Positions 16,767-27,127 of a stretch of 64,000 nt of DNA are shown here, piece by piece (position 1 is the first letter of the stretch; each line of letters opens with the position of its first letter). The DNA is from Alphaproteobacteria bacterium (lineage in GTDB: Bacteria > Pseudomonadota > Alphaproteobacteria > Rhodobacterales > Rhodobacteraceae). The stretch lies in the NCBI GenBank assembly GCA_030427145.1, contig JAUHWT010000009.1, positions 124,001 through 188,000 on the forward strand, in the 5' to 3' direction. The position numbers and the translations under genes were made by a program. Under the pieces are notes generated by a model, which was not told where the DNA came from, searched no databases, and worked only from the letters and a program-made list of their open reading frames with translations.

Positions 16767-17906
16767 TTATTCGCCCGCCTGCCGCGTTGGTTCCGCCCGC
16801 GTCCCATCCTCGGCGAAATCCACGACCTCAAGCCGCTTTGACCGCCGCCCGATGCGATCGGCGGACACCCGGATCTCCTCCACATCCTTGCGGGCCTGCG
16901 AAAAATGCCGCTCGAGGCTCGTCACGCGCCCTCCCAGCCGCTCAAGATCGCGGTTCAGCATGCCCAGTTCGCGCCGGATCGCGTGCGCCTCCGCCCGCAG
17001 CCTCGTATCCTTCAGCACCGCCCGCAGCGTGTGCAGCGTCGCCATGCAGGTGGTGGGCGACACGATCCAGACCCGCGCCTCGAACCCCTCACGCACAATC
17101 TCTGAAAAATTCGCATGCAGCTCGGCATATACCGCCTCGGAGGGCAGGAACATCAGCGCCCCGTCCGATGTCTCGCCCTCAATGATGTATTTTTCCGAAA
17201 TCGCCTTGATATGTGCGCGCAATGCGGTCCTGAGCTGCCGTCCCGCCGCGGTCTTTTCCGACGGCGTTTCCGCCCGAACCAACGCCTCATAGGGCTCCAG
17301 CGGGAATTTCGAATCGATAACAATCGGACCCGGCGGATAGGGCATCCGAATGAGACAGTCCGCCCGTGTCCCGTTCGACAGGGTCGCCTGAAACGATACC
17401 GCATCCGGCGGCAGAGCGCTGGTTACGATCTCCCGCAACTGGATCTCGCCAAACGCCCCGCGTGTCTGCTTGTTGGACAGAATATCCTGCAGACCCAGCA
17501 CATCGCCGGACAGTTTCTCAATCCGCGTCTGGGCCTCGTCAATCACCCGCAGCCTCTGCTGCAACTCACCCAGCGACCGTGCCGTACGCAGGGAGGACTT
17601 GCCCAGATTGTCGCCCAGAGCCTGGCCTGCCTCCGCCAGCCGCCGCTCCATCGCTTCGGCCATGCGCGCCTGGGAAATCGCCTGGGCCTCGGCCACATGC
17701 GTGATCCCGCCGTGAAGCTGATTCTGACCATCATTCAGCGCCCGCACGGCCCCGTCCAGGTCAGCCAGATGTCGGGCCAGCGGCTCGTTCGCCTTGGCCA
17801 CCCGCCCCACCGTGCGGATCAGCACAACCGCAAAAACCACCAGACCCACGGCAATCCACAGCCGCAGGTCCGTGATGTCGATGACCAGATCACCAACCGG
17901 GATCAT
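16767..17906 (-). CDS. rmuC: DNA recombination protein RmuC
   Basis: 379 aa. An N-terminal membrane segment (about residues 13-31) precedes a long helical coiled-coil region (35-140) and a PD-(D/E)XK nuclease-like core with RGAFGEIQLREIV and PIVIDSKFPLEPYEAL. RmuC limits inversions and rearrangements at short inverted repeats in E. coli. It overlaps mutL by 4 nt, so mismatch repair and RmuC are translationally linked here. Confidence 0.93.
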   Translation of the reverse strand: MIPVGDLVIDITDLRLWIAVGLVVFAVVLIRTVGRVAKANEPLARHLADLDGAVRALNDGQNQLHGGITHVAEAQAISQARMAEAMERRLAEAGQALGDNLGKSSLRTARSLGELQQRLRVIDEAQTRIEKLSGDVLGLQDILSNKQTRGAFGEIQLREIVTSALPPDAVSFQATLSNGTRADCLIRMPYPPGPIVIDSKFPLEPYEALVRAETPSEKTAAGRQLRTALRAHIKAISEKYIIEGETSDGALMFLPSEAVYAELHANFSEIVREGFEARVWIVSPTTCMATLHTLRAVLKDTRLRAEAHAIRRELGMLNRDLERLGGRVTSLERHFSQARKDVEEIRVSADRIGRRSKRLEVVDFAEDGTRAEPTRQAGE

Positions 17907-19765
17907 CGCCGCCCGAACAACTTCTCAATGTCAGCGAGTTTCAGTTCCACGAAGGTGGGCCGCCCGTGGTTGCAGGTGCCCGAAAGCGGCGTGGCCTCCA
18001 TCTCGCGCAGAAGGGCATTCATCTCCTGACCCGACATACGCCGTCCCGACCGTACCGACCCGTGACAGGCCATACTGCTCAACACCGCATCGATCCGCGC
18101 GGCCAGACCCGCCCGGTCCGTCCCCTCGGCCAGCGCATCGGCAATTCCGCGCAGCAGGTCGTTGCCGTCAACCTCACCCAGGATCGCCGGTGTTTCCCGT
18201 AGACACAGCGCATTGCCACCGAAGGTTTCAAACACCAGACCCAGATCGGCCAGATCCTCCTGCACATCCAGAAGCCGCGCCCGCGCCGCGTCGTCCAGTT
18301 CCACAATGTCCGGGATCAGCAGCATCTGCGACGCGATGCCGTTCTTAGCGTACTGCGCTTTCAGCCGTTCATACACCAGCCGCTCATGGGCTGCGTGCTG
18401 ATCGACCAGAACCATCCCGTCCCCGGTTTGCGCGACCACGTAATTCTCATGGATCTGCGCCCGCGCAACACCCAGAGGCAGTCCTTCCTGCACCGGGCGT
18501 TCAACCACATCCACGTCACCCGCCATGTCCGGCGCATCATCAGGCTCCACGCGCCCGGACCAGGCAGTGCCGCCAAGCATCTCCGGCGCGGGTTCCGGGC
18601 TGGAATAAACGCTCTGCGAAATGCGTGGCGTCGTGCGCTCCATGGGCTGCACCGGCGTTTGCGCGGTCCGAAACGCCCCCAGCATCCCCGCCGACGCGGT
18701 CGTTGAACCGCGATGGCCCGACTCGGCCAGTGACTGTTTGATGGTCCCGACCACCAGCCCACGCACCAGACCAGGTTCGCGAAACCGCACCTCCGCCTTC
18801 GCCGGGTGCACGTTTACGTCTACAATCTCCGGGTCGCAGTCCACGAACAGCGCCGCAACCGGATGCCGGTCCCGCGACAGCACGTCGCCATACGCCGCCC
18901 GAAGCGCGCCAAAAAGCTGTTTGTCCCGAACCGGACGCCCATTTACGAAGAAATACTGCGACACCGCCGCCCCCCGCGAATAGGTCGGCAGAGCCGCAAA
19001 TCCCGACAGGCGCAATCCCTCGCGCTCGGCCTCAATGCGGATGGCGTTCTCGACGAATTCCGGTCCCATGATACCGCGCAGACGTCCGCGCAGGCCATCG
19101 AACAGATCGCCTGTTTCGGCGTTGAGCGACAGAACGGATTTCACCGCACCCGGGTTGGTCATGTCCGTTAGCGAAAACGCCACATCCGGAGCCGCCATCG
19201 CCAGACGCCGCACAACGTCATTGATCGCCTGGGCCTCCGCCTGGTCGGTCCGCATGAACTTCAGACGCGCGGGAGTCGCGGAAAACAGACCCTCCAGTTC
19301 CACAACCGTACCGCGAGCAAGCGCCGTGGGCCGAAGCCCGTGGGATTCGCCACCCCGCACGGTCAGTTCATGGGCCTCACCCGAACCGCGGGCCCGTGAT
19401 TTGAGTGTCAGCCGCCCCACCGCGCCCAGAGACGGCAGAGCCTCGCCCCGAAATCCGAATGTCAGGATATGCGTCAGATCATGTCCGTCGATCTTGGACG
19501 TGGCATGGCGCGACAGCGCCAGTTCCATCTGATTCCCCGGAATGCCGCAGCCGTCATCCGTCACCCGGATCAGCCGCTTGCCCCCGTCCGCGTATGCGAT
19601 GTCGATACGCGACGCACCCGCATCGAGAGCGTTTTCAACGAGTTCCTTCACGGCGGAGGCCGGGCGCTCCACGACCTCGCCCGCCGCTATACGGTTTGCC
19701 GCCGCCGCATCAAGCTGCCTTATTTGTGGCAGAGACTGCTCCATATGGGGTATCTCGACATTCAT
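17903..19765 (-). CDS. mutL: DNA mismatch repair protein MutL
   Basis: 620 aa. N-terminal GHKL ATPase: RIAAGEVVERPASAVKELVE with the catalytic Glu, then DAGASRI, DDGCGI and FGFRGEALPS. A variable linker (about residues 340-430) leads to the C-terminal dimerisation domain with DQHAAHERLVYE. The metal-binding endonuclease motif DQHA(X)2E(X)4E appears present (DQHAAHERLVYE), so this MutL is probably a nicking endonuclease, as expected in bacteria without MutH. Start ATG 19765 gives MNVEIPHMEQSLP; a second ATG eight codons in is possible. Confidence 0.96.
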   Translation of the reverse strand: MNVEIPHMEQSLPQIRQLDAAAANRIAAGEVVERPASAVKELVENALDAGASRIDIAYADGGKRLIRVTDDGCGIPGNQMELALSRHATSKIDGHDLTHILTFGFRGEALPSLGAVGRLTLKSRARGSGEAHELTVRGGESHGLRPTALARGTVVELEGLFSATPARLKFMRTDQAEAQAINDVVRRLAMAAPDVAFSLTDMTNPGAVKSVLSLNAETGDLFDGLRGRLRGIMGPEFVENAIRIEAEREGLRLSGFAALPTYSRGAAVSQYFFVNGRPVRDKQLFGALRAAYGDVLSRDRHPVAALFVDCDPEIVDVNVHPAKAEVRFREPGLVRGLVVGTIKQSLAESGHRGSTTASAGMLGAFRTAQTPVQPMERTTPRISQSVYSSPEPAPEMLGGTAWSGRVEPDDAPDMAGDVDVVERPVQEGLPLGVARAQIHENYVVAQTGDGMVLVDQHAAHERLVYERLKAQYAKNGIASQMLLIPDIVELDDAARARLLDVQEDLADLGLVFETFGGNALCLRETPAILGEVDGNDLLRGIADALAEGTDRAGLAARIDAVLSSMACHGSVRSGRRMSGQEMNALLREMEATPLSGTCNHGRPTFVELKLADIEKLFGRR

Positions 19766-19804
19766 ACCCCTGGGTTTAGCATTCAGCGGCGGCCCGCGCT
19801 ATGG

Positions 19805-21130
19805 TTAATTCGTGGCGTTGAGGCCCTCGGGGCGACCAACAATCACCCAGGAAAGTTCCTCCGGCTGCAACAGCCGCGCGGCCACCCGCTTGATGTCCTC
19901 AACCGTCACCGCCTCGACCATGGCGTTGCGCTGGTTGACATAATCGAGACCGAGATCCGCAATCTGAAGACCGAGCAGTTGTCCCGCGATGGAGGCATTG
20001 CTGTCGAAGCGCAGGGGATACGCCCCGGTCAGATACCGCTTGGCATCCTCAAGCTCCTGCTCCGTGACGCCTTCCTCGGCCATTTTCGCCCATTCCTGCT
20101 TCACGATATCGACGGCTTCCCCGACGACACCGTTCGCGCTGGAAAAACTGCCGATATAAAGCCCGGCAAAATCGCTTGGCGCCAAATACGAGTATATCCC
20201 GTAGGTCAGCCCCCGCTTCTCCCGCACCTCCTCAGTCAGGCGCGAGCCAAAGCCACCGCCACCCAGGATCTGATCGAGAACAAAGGCCGGGATAAAATCC
20301 GGATCGTCCCGGAAGACGCCCTCATGTCCAAACACCACCACGGATTGCGGGATGTTGAGGTCAATCACCCTCATTTCACCGTCAAGCTTGACCTCAGCCA
20401 TTTCCGGCCGTTCCGGTCCCGACTGCGGCAGGTCGCCAAACAGATCATCCAGCAACGGGCCAAGCTCCTCCTCCGTAATGTCACCCACGACGGAGACCTT
20501 CAGCCTGTCCTTCACCAGCGCATCCTTGTGAACCTGGCGGATGGTCTCCACATCAAGCGCCGCCAGCGACTCAAGCGTCCCCTCCGTCGGTCGAGCATAG
20601 ACGTGATCGTCGAAGGCCATCTCGTAGAACGCCTCACGCGCTATCGAATCCGGATCGGTCTGGTCCGACCGCCGCATGGACACGATCTGCGCGCGAACAC
20701 GGTCAACAGCCGACTCGTCGAAACTGGGCTCAACCATCGCCCGGCGCAGCAGATCGAGGCTCTCATCCCGGAACTCCGTTAAAACCTCCGCCGAGATCGA
20801 AACCGAATCGAGATGCGCGTCATACCCGAACCGGGCCGCCACGGATTCGGTGGCCTGGGCAAACGCGGTGGCATCCATGTCACCTGTGCCTTCTTCCAGA
20901 AGGCCGGTCATCAGCGTTACCGCACCCTCCATTCCCTCCGGGTCCAGGGCGGTGCCACCACGGAAATTCGCCTCGATGCTCAGAATGGGGATCGAATGAT
21001 CCTCATAGAGCCAGGCCGTAATACCGCCAGGGGACGTCACCGGCACGATTTCAATTTCCGCCCGAACGGGCACGGCGCTGACCGACAGAAGACCGCCGGC
21101 GATCACCAGTGCGGATGCAAACATCTTCAT
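19805..21130 (-). CDS. M16 family peptidase-like protein, zinc motif absent
   Basis: 441 aa with a cleavable signal peptide (residues 1 to about 24), so periplasmic. The M16 fold is recognisable from RGGTALDPEGMEGAVTLMTG and LDQILGGGGFGSRLTEEVRE plus GLTYGIYSYL, but the HxxEH zinc site is replaced at the equivalent position (EGMEGAVTL). It is therefore the non-catalytic partner, as in mitochondrial MPP and other two-gene M16 systems. It overlaps the upstream active paralogue by 4 nt, consistent with a heterodimer. Confidence 0.92.
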   Translation of the reverse strand: MKMFASALVIAGGLLSVSAVPVRAEIEIVPVTSPGGITAWLYEDHSIPILSIEANFRGGTALDPEGMEGAVTLMTGLLEEGTGDMDATAFAQATESVAARFGYDAHLDSVSISAEVLTEFRDESLDLLRRAMVEPSFDESAVDRVRAQIVSMRRSDQTDPDSIAREAFYEMAFDDHVYARPTEGTLESLAALDVETIRQVHKDALVKDRLKVSVVGDITEEELGPLLDDLFGDLPQSGPERPEMAEVKLDGEMRVIDLNIPQSVVVFGHEGVFRDDPDFIPAFVLDQILGGGGFGSRLTEEVREKRGLTYGIYSYLAPSDFAGLYIGSFSSANGVVGEAVDIVKQEWAKMAEEGVTEQELEDAKRYLTGAYPLRFDSNASIAGQLLGLQIADLGLDYVNQRNAMVEAVTVEDIKRVAARLLQPEELSWVIVGRPEGLNATN

Positions 21131-22482
21131 TGGCCAAGCCCCTCAGTGTTTTCCTCAGACATCAGCCACCCGGTCACCGACGCCTCCGGCCGGAAGACAA
21201 GCTTCGCGGCTTCCACAACATCATCAGCCGTCACCGCGGCCAGAAGCCCGCTCCATTCCTCAACATCCTGCAGCGTCAGACCCGAGGTCAGCGCACTGCC
21301 CACCTTACGCGCCCGCGCCTGCTGGCTGTCGAGACCGTAAATCTCCGCAGCGCGGATTTGCGTCTTGATGCGCTCAAGCTGCTCCGGGTCCGGCCCTTCC
21401 TCAACGAAACGCTCGAGAACCTCGTCCATTGCGGCTTCGGCCTCCTCAAGGCTCACGCCCTCGGACGGCACGACATAGAAACTGATGCTTTGATCGTCGA
21501 GCCCAAGCCCGTTGTAATATGCCCCGGTGGCCAGAGCGACCTCACTGCCGATCTGAAGCTCCTGCGCCATCACCGAGGTGATGCCCGACCCGCCGAGCAG
21601 TTCGGCGAGAACCGAAATCGCCGCTGCGGTTTCCTGGTCGCCCGGCTTGCGGTTCGGGGCAAGATAGGTGCGCGAGACATAGGGCTGACGCACACGCGGA
21701 TCGCGGTATTCCACACGCCGCTCCGCCCGTTGAGGCGGCTCCTGCGGTCGGACCCGTCGCTCCGGGATGCCCTCCAGCGCCGGGATCGGCCCGAAATGCT
21801 TCTCCGCCAGCGCCTCGACCTCCTCCACCGTGACGTCACCGGCCACCACCAAAATCGCGTTATTGGGCGCATAATGCTCCCGGTAGAACGACATGGCCAT
21901 TTCCTCGTCATACTGCGCGATTTCATGGTCCCAGCCGATCACCGGCGTGCCGTAGGGGTGATTCAGGTAGAGTGCCGCCAATCGGTGCTCATTGAACGGT
22001 CCGCCCGGCGAGTTTTCCACACGCTGGCGCCGTTCCTCCCGCACCACGTCCCGCTCGGCCAGAACCGCCTCGTCACCGGGATTGATGTTGACCATCCGGT
22101 CGGCTTCCATTTCCATCACCAGTTCCAGCCGGTCCGCGGCAATACGCTGGAAATAGGCCGTGTAATCCTGAGAGGTGAACGCGTTGTCATCCCCGCCATT
22201 CGCGGCCACGATCCGGCTGAACTCCCCATCCTCCAGCGTGTCGGTCGCCTTGAACAGCAGATGCTCAAGGAAATGGGCCACACCCGACTGACCCGGCGGC
22301 TCATCCGCGGCCCCGACCCGATACCAGACCATATTGGTCACAACCGGCGCCCGGTGGTCCTCAATCACCACCCCGGTCAGACCGTTGTCGAGGGTGAAAC
22401 TGTGGATATCGTCAAAGCCTTCTGCGGCCGGCGCGATCAGGGGAACCCCCAAAAATACAACCGTAGCGATTGCTGCACGCAT
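21127..22482 (-). CDS. M16 family zinc metallopeptidase (active partner)
   Basis: 451 aa, signal peptide at residues 1-20, periplasmic. The inverted zinc motif HFLEH is at residues 70-74 within SGVAHFLEHLLFKAT, and FTSQDYTAYF is downstream. The C-terminal half carries the second M16 domain (AELLGGSGITSVMAQEL). With its inactive neighbour it likely forms a peptide-degrading heterodimer. A 134-nt gap separates it from the DUF3035 gene upstream. Confidence 0.94.
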   Translation of the reverse strand: MRAAIATVVFLGVPLIAPAAEGFDDIHSFTLDNGLTGVVIEDHRAPVVTNMVWYRVGAADEPPGQSGVAHFLEHLLFKATDTLEDGEFSRIVAANGGDDNAFTSQDYTAYFQRIAADRLELVMEMEADRMVNINPGDEAVLAERDVVREERRQRVENSPGGPFNEHRLAALYLNHPYGTPVIGWDHEIAQYDEEMAMSFYREHYAPNNAILVVAGDVTVEEVEALAEKHFGPIPALEGIPERRVRPQEPPQRAERRVEYRDPRVRQPYVSRTYLAPNRKPGDQETAAAISVLAELLGGSGITSVMAQELQIGSEVALATGAYYNGLGLDDQSISFYVVPSEGVSLEEAEAAMDEVLERFVEEGPDPEQLERIKTQIRAAEIYGLDSQQARARKVGSALTSGLTLQDVEEWSGLLAAVTADDVVEAAKLVFRPEASVTGWLMSEENTEGLGQ

Positions 22483-22616
22483 GCGGAACTACCTCCTGTA
22501 ATGCACCGCGGATAGTATTCGCAACCCGCACAGGATCAAGGCCGGTCAACGCAACCGTGAGCGCAAACAGCCATCAATCACTGAAAAGTCAGAGGTTTTG
22601 AGCCCCTTGCCGGGCT

Positions 22617-23144
22617 TCAGTCGTCTTCAAGAAGCTGTGGCGGTGCGGAGGGCTGGCGGACACCCATCGACTGGAACCGCTCATACTCGTCGCCTGCATC
22701 CAGGATCATGGTCTCGTAGATCAGCGCTTCCTGGTTCTGCGCGAACCAGCGTTCCAGCAGCAGACCACGGTTTGCCTCCCGGTAGACCGCGTCCTCGCCA
22801 TTGAGACGCGCCCGCACATGCGGATCGACCGGACCGGCCGCTGCCACCAGCGCCTGGCCGTTCGCGCCCTGCGGCACAGTGCTCCGCCCGGTCAGGCCGG
22901 TGATGGCCTCCTCGTTCGGCTTGTAGTCCACCAGATTGTCCGACCCCGGTGTGGGCGGCGGCAGGCTTTCCAGCTCGGACGGAATCACCAGCGGACGCGT
23001 GGGCAGAACCAGAAACTCGTCCGGCGAACCACCAACACCGGCGGAGCGCAGCGACCCGGCAAGGCCGCCCTCACAACCGGCAAGCGCCGTCACCGCCAGC
23101 AGAGCCAGCGCGGGCAAAACAGGTCCGGAAACGGGTTTCAGCAT
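22617..23144 (-). CDS. DUF3035 lipoprotein
   Basis: 175 aa. Signal peptide with the lipobox ALAGC (Cys at about residue 24), so a lipid-anchored envelope protein. The segment PDEFLVLPTRPLVIPSELES, followed by LPPPTPGSDNLVDY, is the recognisable DUF3035 core found in Rhodobacteraceae next to lspA and the M16 pair. Function is not established. It lies 49 nt downstream of lspA on the same strand, which would supply the peptidase that processes it. Confidence 0.87.
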   Translation of the reverse strand: MLKPVSGPVLPALALLAVTALAGCEGGLAGSLRSAGVGGSPDEFLVLPTRPLVIPSELESLPPPTPGSDNLVDYKPNEEAITGLTGRSTVPQGANGQALVAAAGPVDPHVRARLNGEDAVYREANRGLLLERWFAQNQEALIYETMILDAGDEYERFQSMGVRQPSAPPQLLEDD

Positions 23145-23193
23145 CTTGATCCTCTCACTCCGGCCCAGTGTTTAACCTGTTCCGAACCGCTCG

Positions 23194-23700
23194 TCACGCC
23201 CTGTTGGCATCGTCGCCGTGATCCCCGGACTCATCCTGGGGCAAAAAGAACAAAAGCACGACGCCCAGGAATATCGCGGCATCGGCAATGTTAAACGAAA
23301 AAGGGTTGCGAACTCCGCAACAGCTCATGTTCAGGAAATCGGCCACCGCGCCGTATTCCACCCGGTCCCAGACATTACCGAGCGCACCGCCCGTCACCAA
23401 CCCGGCCCCGGTCGCGGCAAGCCAGCCGCTGCGCCCCCGCATCCACCAAAGAAGCGCAGCCACAATCACCACCGCAACGGCAATCAGTACCCATTTCCCA
23501 GCATCACCAAAATCGAGCAGGCCAAAATTGATGCCCTCATTCCAGGCCATCTGAAACGTCAGAAACGGATCCAGAACACTGATACGCCCGAGCGACCGCA
23601 GATCCATGATCTCGACCACCCAGATCTTTGAGAACCGGTCGACCAGGAACACAAACAGCGCGACCGCCGCAATCGGACCAAATATTGACCGGTTCCACAT
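23194..23700 (-). CDS. lspA: Lipoprotein signal peptidase LspA
   Basis: 168 aa inner-membrane aspartyl peptidase with four membrane helices that cleaves prolipoproteins at the lipidated Cys. The start is ATG 23700, 4 nt after the purH stop; the 26-codon upstream extension overlaps purH and is discarded. Catalytic residues are Asp121 (GAVADFLNM) and Asp140 (FNIADAAI), with the NEGINFGLL loop at 54-62 in place of the usual NxGxAFG. Confidence 0.94.
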   Translation of the reverse strand: MWNRSIFGPIAAVALFVFLVDRFSKIWVVEIMDLRSLGRISVLDPFLTFQMAWNEGINFGLLDFGDAGKWVLIAVAVVIVAALLWWMRGRSGWLAATGAGLVTGGALGNVWDRVEYGAVADFLNMSCCGVRNPFSFNIADAAIFLGVVLLFFLPQDESGDHGDDANRA

Positions 23701-23704
23701 GGCG

Positions 23705-25297
23705 TCAGTGCCGGAAGTGGCGCATGCCCGTAAAGACCATCGCCAGTCCCGCCCGGTTGGCGGCCTCGATGACCTCACCGTCGCGCATGGAACCGCCTGG
23801 CTGGATCACCGCCGACGCACCAGCCTCAACCGCGCTCATCAGGCCATCCGCAAACGGAAAGAATGCATCCGACGCCACCACCGAACCAATGGTCGGCGCC
23901 TGCGGCATTTCCAGAACCTTTGCCATGTCCTCAGCCTTGCGCGCGGCGATACGGGTTGAATCCACACGGCTCATCTGACCGGCCCCCACGCCCACGGTCG
24001 CACCGTCACGGGCATAGACAATCGCGTTCGATTTCACGTGCTTGGCCACCTTCCAGGCAAACTGAAGATCCGCCATCTCCATGTCGGTCGGCGCCCGGTC
24101 GGTCACGACTTTCAGGTCCGGCTGGGAAACCCGGCCATTGTCACGGTCCTGCACCAAAAGACCACCGGCCACCTGCTTGAACGCGAGCCCCGCCGCCGAC
24201 GCATCCGACAGACCCCCGGTCGCCAGAAGCCGAAGGTTTTTCTTCTTTGCAAAGATCGCCGCCGCCTCGTCGGACACTTCCGGCGCAATCACAACCTCAG
24301 TGAAAATCTCGCTGATTGCCTCAGCCGTTTCCGCGTCCAGGACCTGGTTCAGCGCAATGATGCCACCGAATGCCGAGGTCCGGTCACAGTCAAATGCGGA
24401 CCGGTACGCCTCCAGCGTCGTTTTGCCACGCGCCACACCGCAGGGGTTCGCATGCTTGATAATCGCGCAGGCCGGACCGTCCGCCGGGTTAAACTCCGAC
24501 ACCAGCTCAAACGCCGCGTCCGTGTCATTGATGTTGTTGTAGGACAGCTCCTTGCCCTGAAGCTGCCGCGCGGTGGACACACCAGGCCGCGTGGAACCGT
24601 CCCGGTAGAACGACGCGCCCTGATGCGGGTTCTCGCCGTAACGCAGCGGCTGTGCCAGTGTCCCGGCAAACACCCGGCGGCGCGGCGCCCTCTCCTCAAG
24701 CGCCCCGGCCATCCAGGTCGACACCGCCGCATCATAAGCCGCCGTGCGCCCATAAACCGTCAGGGCCTGCGCCTTGCGGAAGGTCAGTGTGGTCGCCCCG
24801 TCATTGGCATCCAGTTCCGCCAACAGAGCCTCGTAATCCTCAACATCCGTGACAACGGTGACAAACTGATGGTTCTTCGCCGCCGCGCGCAGCATCGCGG
24901 GACCACCGATATCGATGTTCTCAATGCAGGTGTCGTAATACGCACCGGCCGCAACCGTTTCCTCAAACGGGTAGAGGTTCACCACCAGCAGATCGATATC
25001 GACAATCCCGTGCTCCTCCATCGAGGCCCGGTGCACGTCATTGTCCCGCAGCCCCAGCAGACCACCATGCACCAGGGGGTGCAGCGTCTTCACCCGCCCA
25101 TCCAGCATTTCCGGAAACCCGGTCAGTTCCGAAACGTCGCGCACGTCCAGTCCCGCATCCCGCAGGGCCTTCGCCGTACCGCCGGTGGAGACCAGCTCGA
25201 CACCCCGGTCGGCCAGCGCCTGGCCCAGTTCAGTCAGGCCGGCCTTGTTGGAAACGGAAATCAGCGCCCGGCGAACCGGCTGCAGTTGGGACGTCAT
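23705..25297 (-). CDS. purH: Bifunctional AICAR transformylase/IMP cyclohydrolase PurH
   Basis: 530 aa, catalysing the last two steps of IMP synthesis in the cytoplasm. The N-terminal IMP cyclohydrolase (MGS-like) domain has [22 protein letters not shown] and [12 protein letters not shown]. The C-terminal AICAR formyltransferase has the KHANPCG motif (about residues 276-282), with [13 protein letters not shown] before it. Length is standard. It sits between the heparinase-like gene (30 nt upstream) and lspA (4 nt downstream), an arrangement usual for Rhodobacterales. Confidence 0.97.
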   Translation of the reverse strand: MTSQLQPVRRALISVSNKAGLTELGQALADRGVELVSTGGTAKALRDAGLDVRDVSELTGFPEMLDGRVKTLHPLVHGGLLGLRDNDVHRASMEEHGIVDIDLLVVNLYPFEETVAAGAYYDTCIENIDIGGPAMLRAAAKNHQFVTVVTDVEDYEALLAELDANDGATTLTFRKAQALTVYGRTAAYDAAVSTWMAGALEERAPRRRVFAGTLAQPLRYGENPHQGASFYRDGSTRPGVSTARQLQGKELSYNNINDTDAAFELVSEFNPADGPACAIIKHANPCGVARGKTTLEAYRSAFDCDRTSAFGGIIALNQVLDAETAEAISEIFTEVVIAPEVSDEAAAIFAKKKNLRLLATGGLSDASAAGLAFKQVAGGLLVQDRDNGRVSQPDLKVVTDRAPTDMEMADLQFAWKVAKHVKSNAIVYARDGATVGVGAGQMSRVDSTRIAARKAEDMAKVLEMPQAPTIGSVVASDAFFPFADGLMSAVEAGASAVIQPGGSMRDGEVIEAANRAGLAMVFTGMRHFRH

Positions 25298-25327
25298 GGA
25301 TCAGGAGCTCCCGCAAAAAATAGTGTC

Positions 25328-27061
25328 TCAGAACGCCTCTTCCGACAGGCCCTGGGACTCGGAGTAACGGCCAATAGACCAGATGATCTGCCCCAGATAC
25401 TCCACCATTTCCCCATGGACAACCACCTGCATGGACGGGACCGGCCGTGCCTGGCGGGGATCGTAAAAATTCGACTCCTCCACGGAAATCTGCTCATCCG
25501 ATGCCCGGAAAACCCAGATCTCATCGGTCGGAAGCCGCATAAGCACCACATTCCGGTTCAACTCATGCACCACCTGCACGTCGGGATGGATGTGGAAACG
25601 CAATGCAAAGCGCAGAGGCCGCTTTTTCGTTGCGCGGTTAAATTTCGCCTGACCGTGCTTTTCCGGCACGCTCAGCAAATCCTCGCCCCGGACCTCACCG
25701 CCACGGGCATCCACAAACAGCCTGCGCTCATGGACCACACCGAACTGCGGCTCATACCCGTTCTGCGTCGCCAGCAGCCACTGGCCCGTGGCATCCTGGG
25801 CCTGCCGGATCACCACCCGGCCCGGCGGATCAACCAGACGCGGCCCAAATGTCCGCGCCGCAAGTCCTTTATATTTCACCGTCGAGGAGGACGCCCCCGC
25901 CAGTTCAACCGTGGAATGCGACCCGGTCAGGCGCGACTTAACGTTCCAGTCCGCCCCAAACACGTGACCCGGCCCACCGCTCACCACCAGTGGCAGCCGA
26001 TGCACGCTCATCTCAAACGCGAGCGTACTGGCATGGGCCCGCAGGCTGTGCGGCCCCTCAACCGGCGGTTTGGCCGCATCCATCACCACGGCAATCCGCC
26101 CCCCGGACAGCCGGGAAAAGCCCATCGCCAGATCCGGCTTGGCCTGAACCCCAACCCGCAGCTCCGCCAGCGCCTGATCCAGCCGGTCCGGCTCGCCCGC
26201 GCCACCACCGTGGAACATGGCGAGGTTCCCACCGCCCATGCGCAGCGGACGCAGGACCGGCACCCCCCGCACAATGGCCGACAGATGCTCCGGCACCGCA
26301 TGCTGACCACTGTTTTCCAGAATACGCGCGGCCCATATGAGCATGACCATCGTATCAGCCAGGTCCTGCGGCGACCGGCTGGCGACCTCACCCTTGCTGT
26401 TGATCGTCTGATCGGCCAGCCGACCCAGTTCCTCAACCGCTTTCGCGTGACCCGCATGAGGCAGCACGACACCCGTCCAGACAAGACCTGTCAAAGCCTG
26501 AAGGCGCGGCAGCCCAGGTTTCGCCCGCTTCCACGACCGCATCAAGTATTTCTGCTGCGAGGCCAGAGCCTTCCAAAACCGGTCCGCATCCGCCTGATCG
26601 AGGTTTTTCGTCAGAAGAATGCAATGCGCCGTCCAGCGTTTCGCCCGCCGCCCGGCCAGGTCCGGCGTCCAGCCCGGACCGCTGCCCGACCCGTAGCGCC
26701 TGATCCAGTCCTGCACCCAGGCCTGCGCCCGCGAACGGGCCGCCTTGTTCCCCAGAGCCGCCAGATCATCGAGCCAGATGCACGACTGCCGCTCCGGCTC
26801 CAGCCGCTCGTCCGGCAGCCTCGGCTCCCAGATCGTGCCGGAGCCGATTTCAATCTCATGACCAAAGGCATTCCAGCGCCCTTCGACCATGGCCATACCC
26901 GCGTCGGACTCACCGAACAGCAGCGGCTCCGGCAGGGTTTCGACCACCTTTGGCTTTGTGCCCAGACGTGACCGGCTGGCACGGACCCTGTTCTGAAGCC
27001 GCCGCCCCGGCCGCGCAATCCGCGTGCCTAATGCCTTAAGGAACAGCGCAAAACCGGACAT
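25328..27061 (-). CDS. Heparinase II/III family protein
   Basis: 577 aa. The C-terminal half (about residues 300-550) matches the heparinase II/III beta domain, with MFHGGGAGEPDRLDQAL, HASTLAFEMSVHRLPLVVSGG, SHSTVELAG and LRFHIHPDVQV. The N-terminal alpha/alpha toroid includes a Trp/Arg-rich segment (WIRRYGSGSGPGW). The substrate is unknown; the conserved placement between purH and rsmB in alphaproteobacteria argues for a housekeeping, perhaps cell-envelope, role rather than heparin breakdown. No signal peptide is obvious. Confidence 0.88.
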   Translation of the reverse strand: MSGFALFLKALGTRIARPGRRLQNRVRASRSRLGTKPKVVETLPEPLLFGESDAGMAMVEGRWNAFGHEIEIGSGTIWEPRLPDERLEPERQSCIWLDDLAALGNKAARSRAQAWVQDWIRRYGSGSGPGWTPDLAGRRAKRWTAHCILLTKNLDQADADRFWKALASQQKYLMRSWKRAKPGLPRLQALTGLVWTGVVLPHAGHAKAVEELGRLADQTINSKGEVASRSPQDLADTMVMLIWAARILENSGQHAVPEHLSAIVRGVPVLRPLRMGGGNLAMFHGGGAGEPDRLDQALAELRVGVQAKPDLAMGFSRLSGGRIAVVMDAAKPPVEGPHSLRAHASTLAFEMSVHRLPLVVSGGPGHVFGADWNVKSRLTGSHSTVELAGASSSTVKYKGLAARTFGPRLVDPPGRVVIRQAQDATGQWLLATQNGYEPQFGVVHERRLFVDARGGEVRGEDLLSVPEKHGQAKFNRATKKRPLRFALRFHIHPDVQVVHELNRNVVLMRLPTDEIWVFRASDEQISVEESNFYDPRQARPVPSMQVVVHGEMVEYLGQIIWSIGRYSESQGLSEEAF

Positions 27062-27127
27062 GAAGGACTATCGAACACCTCAAAGGACAATATTCCTTCC
27101 AATCCATAAAGTTACTGGAGACACATG

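Noticed and set aside
19805-22482. Tandem M16 genes as a new two-component peptidase
   Set aside because: Active/inactive M16 pairs are well known in proteobacteria, so this is ordinary.
24038-26971. 977-codon plus-strand frame opposite purH and the heparinase-like gene
   Set aside because: Arg/His/Pro-rich shadow translation; both minus-strand genes are unambiguous families.
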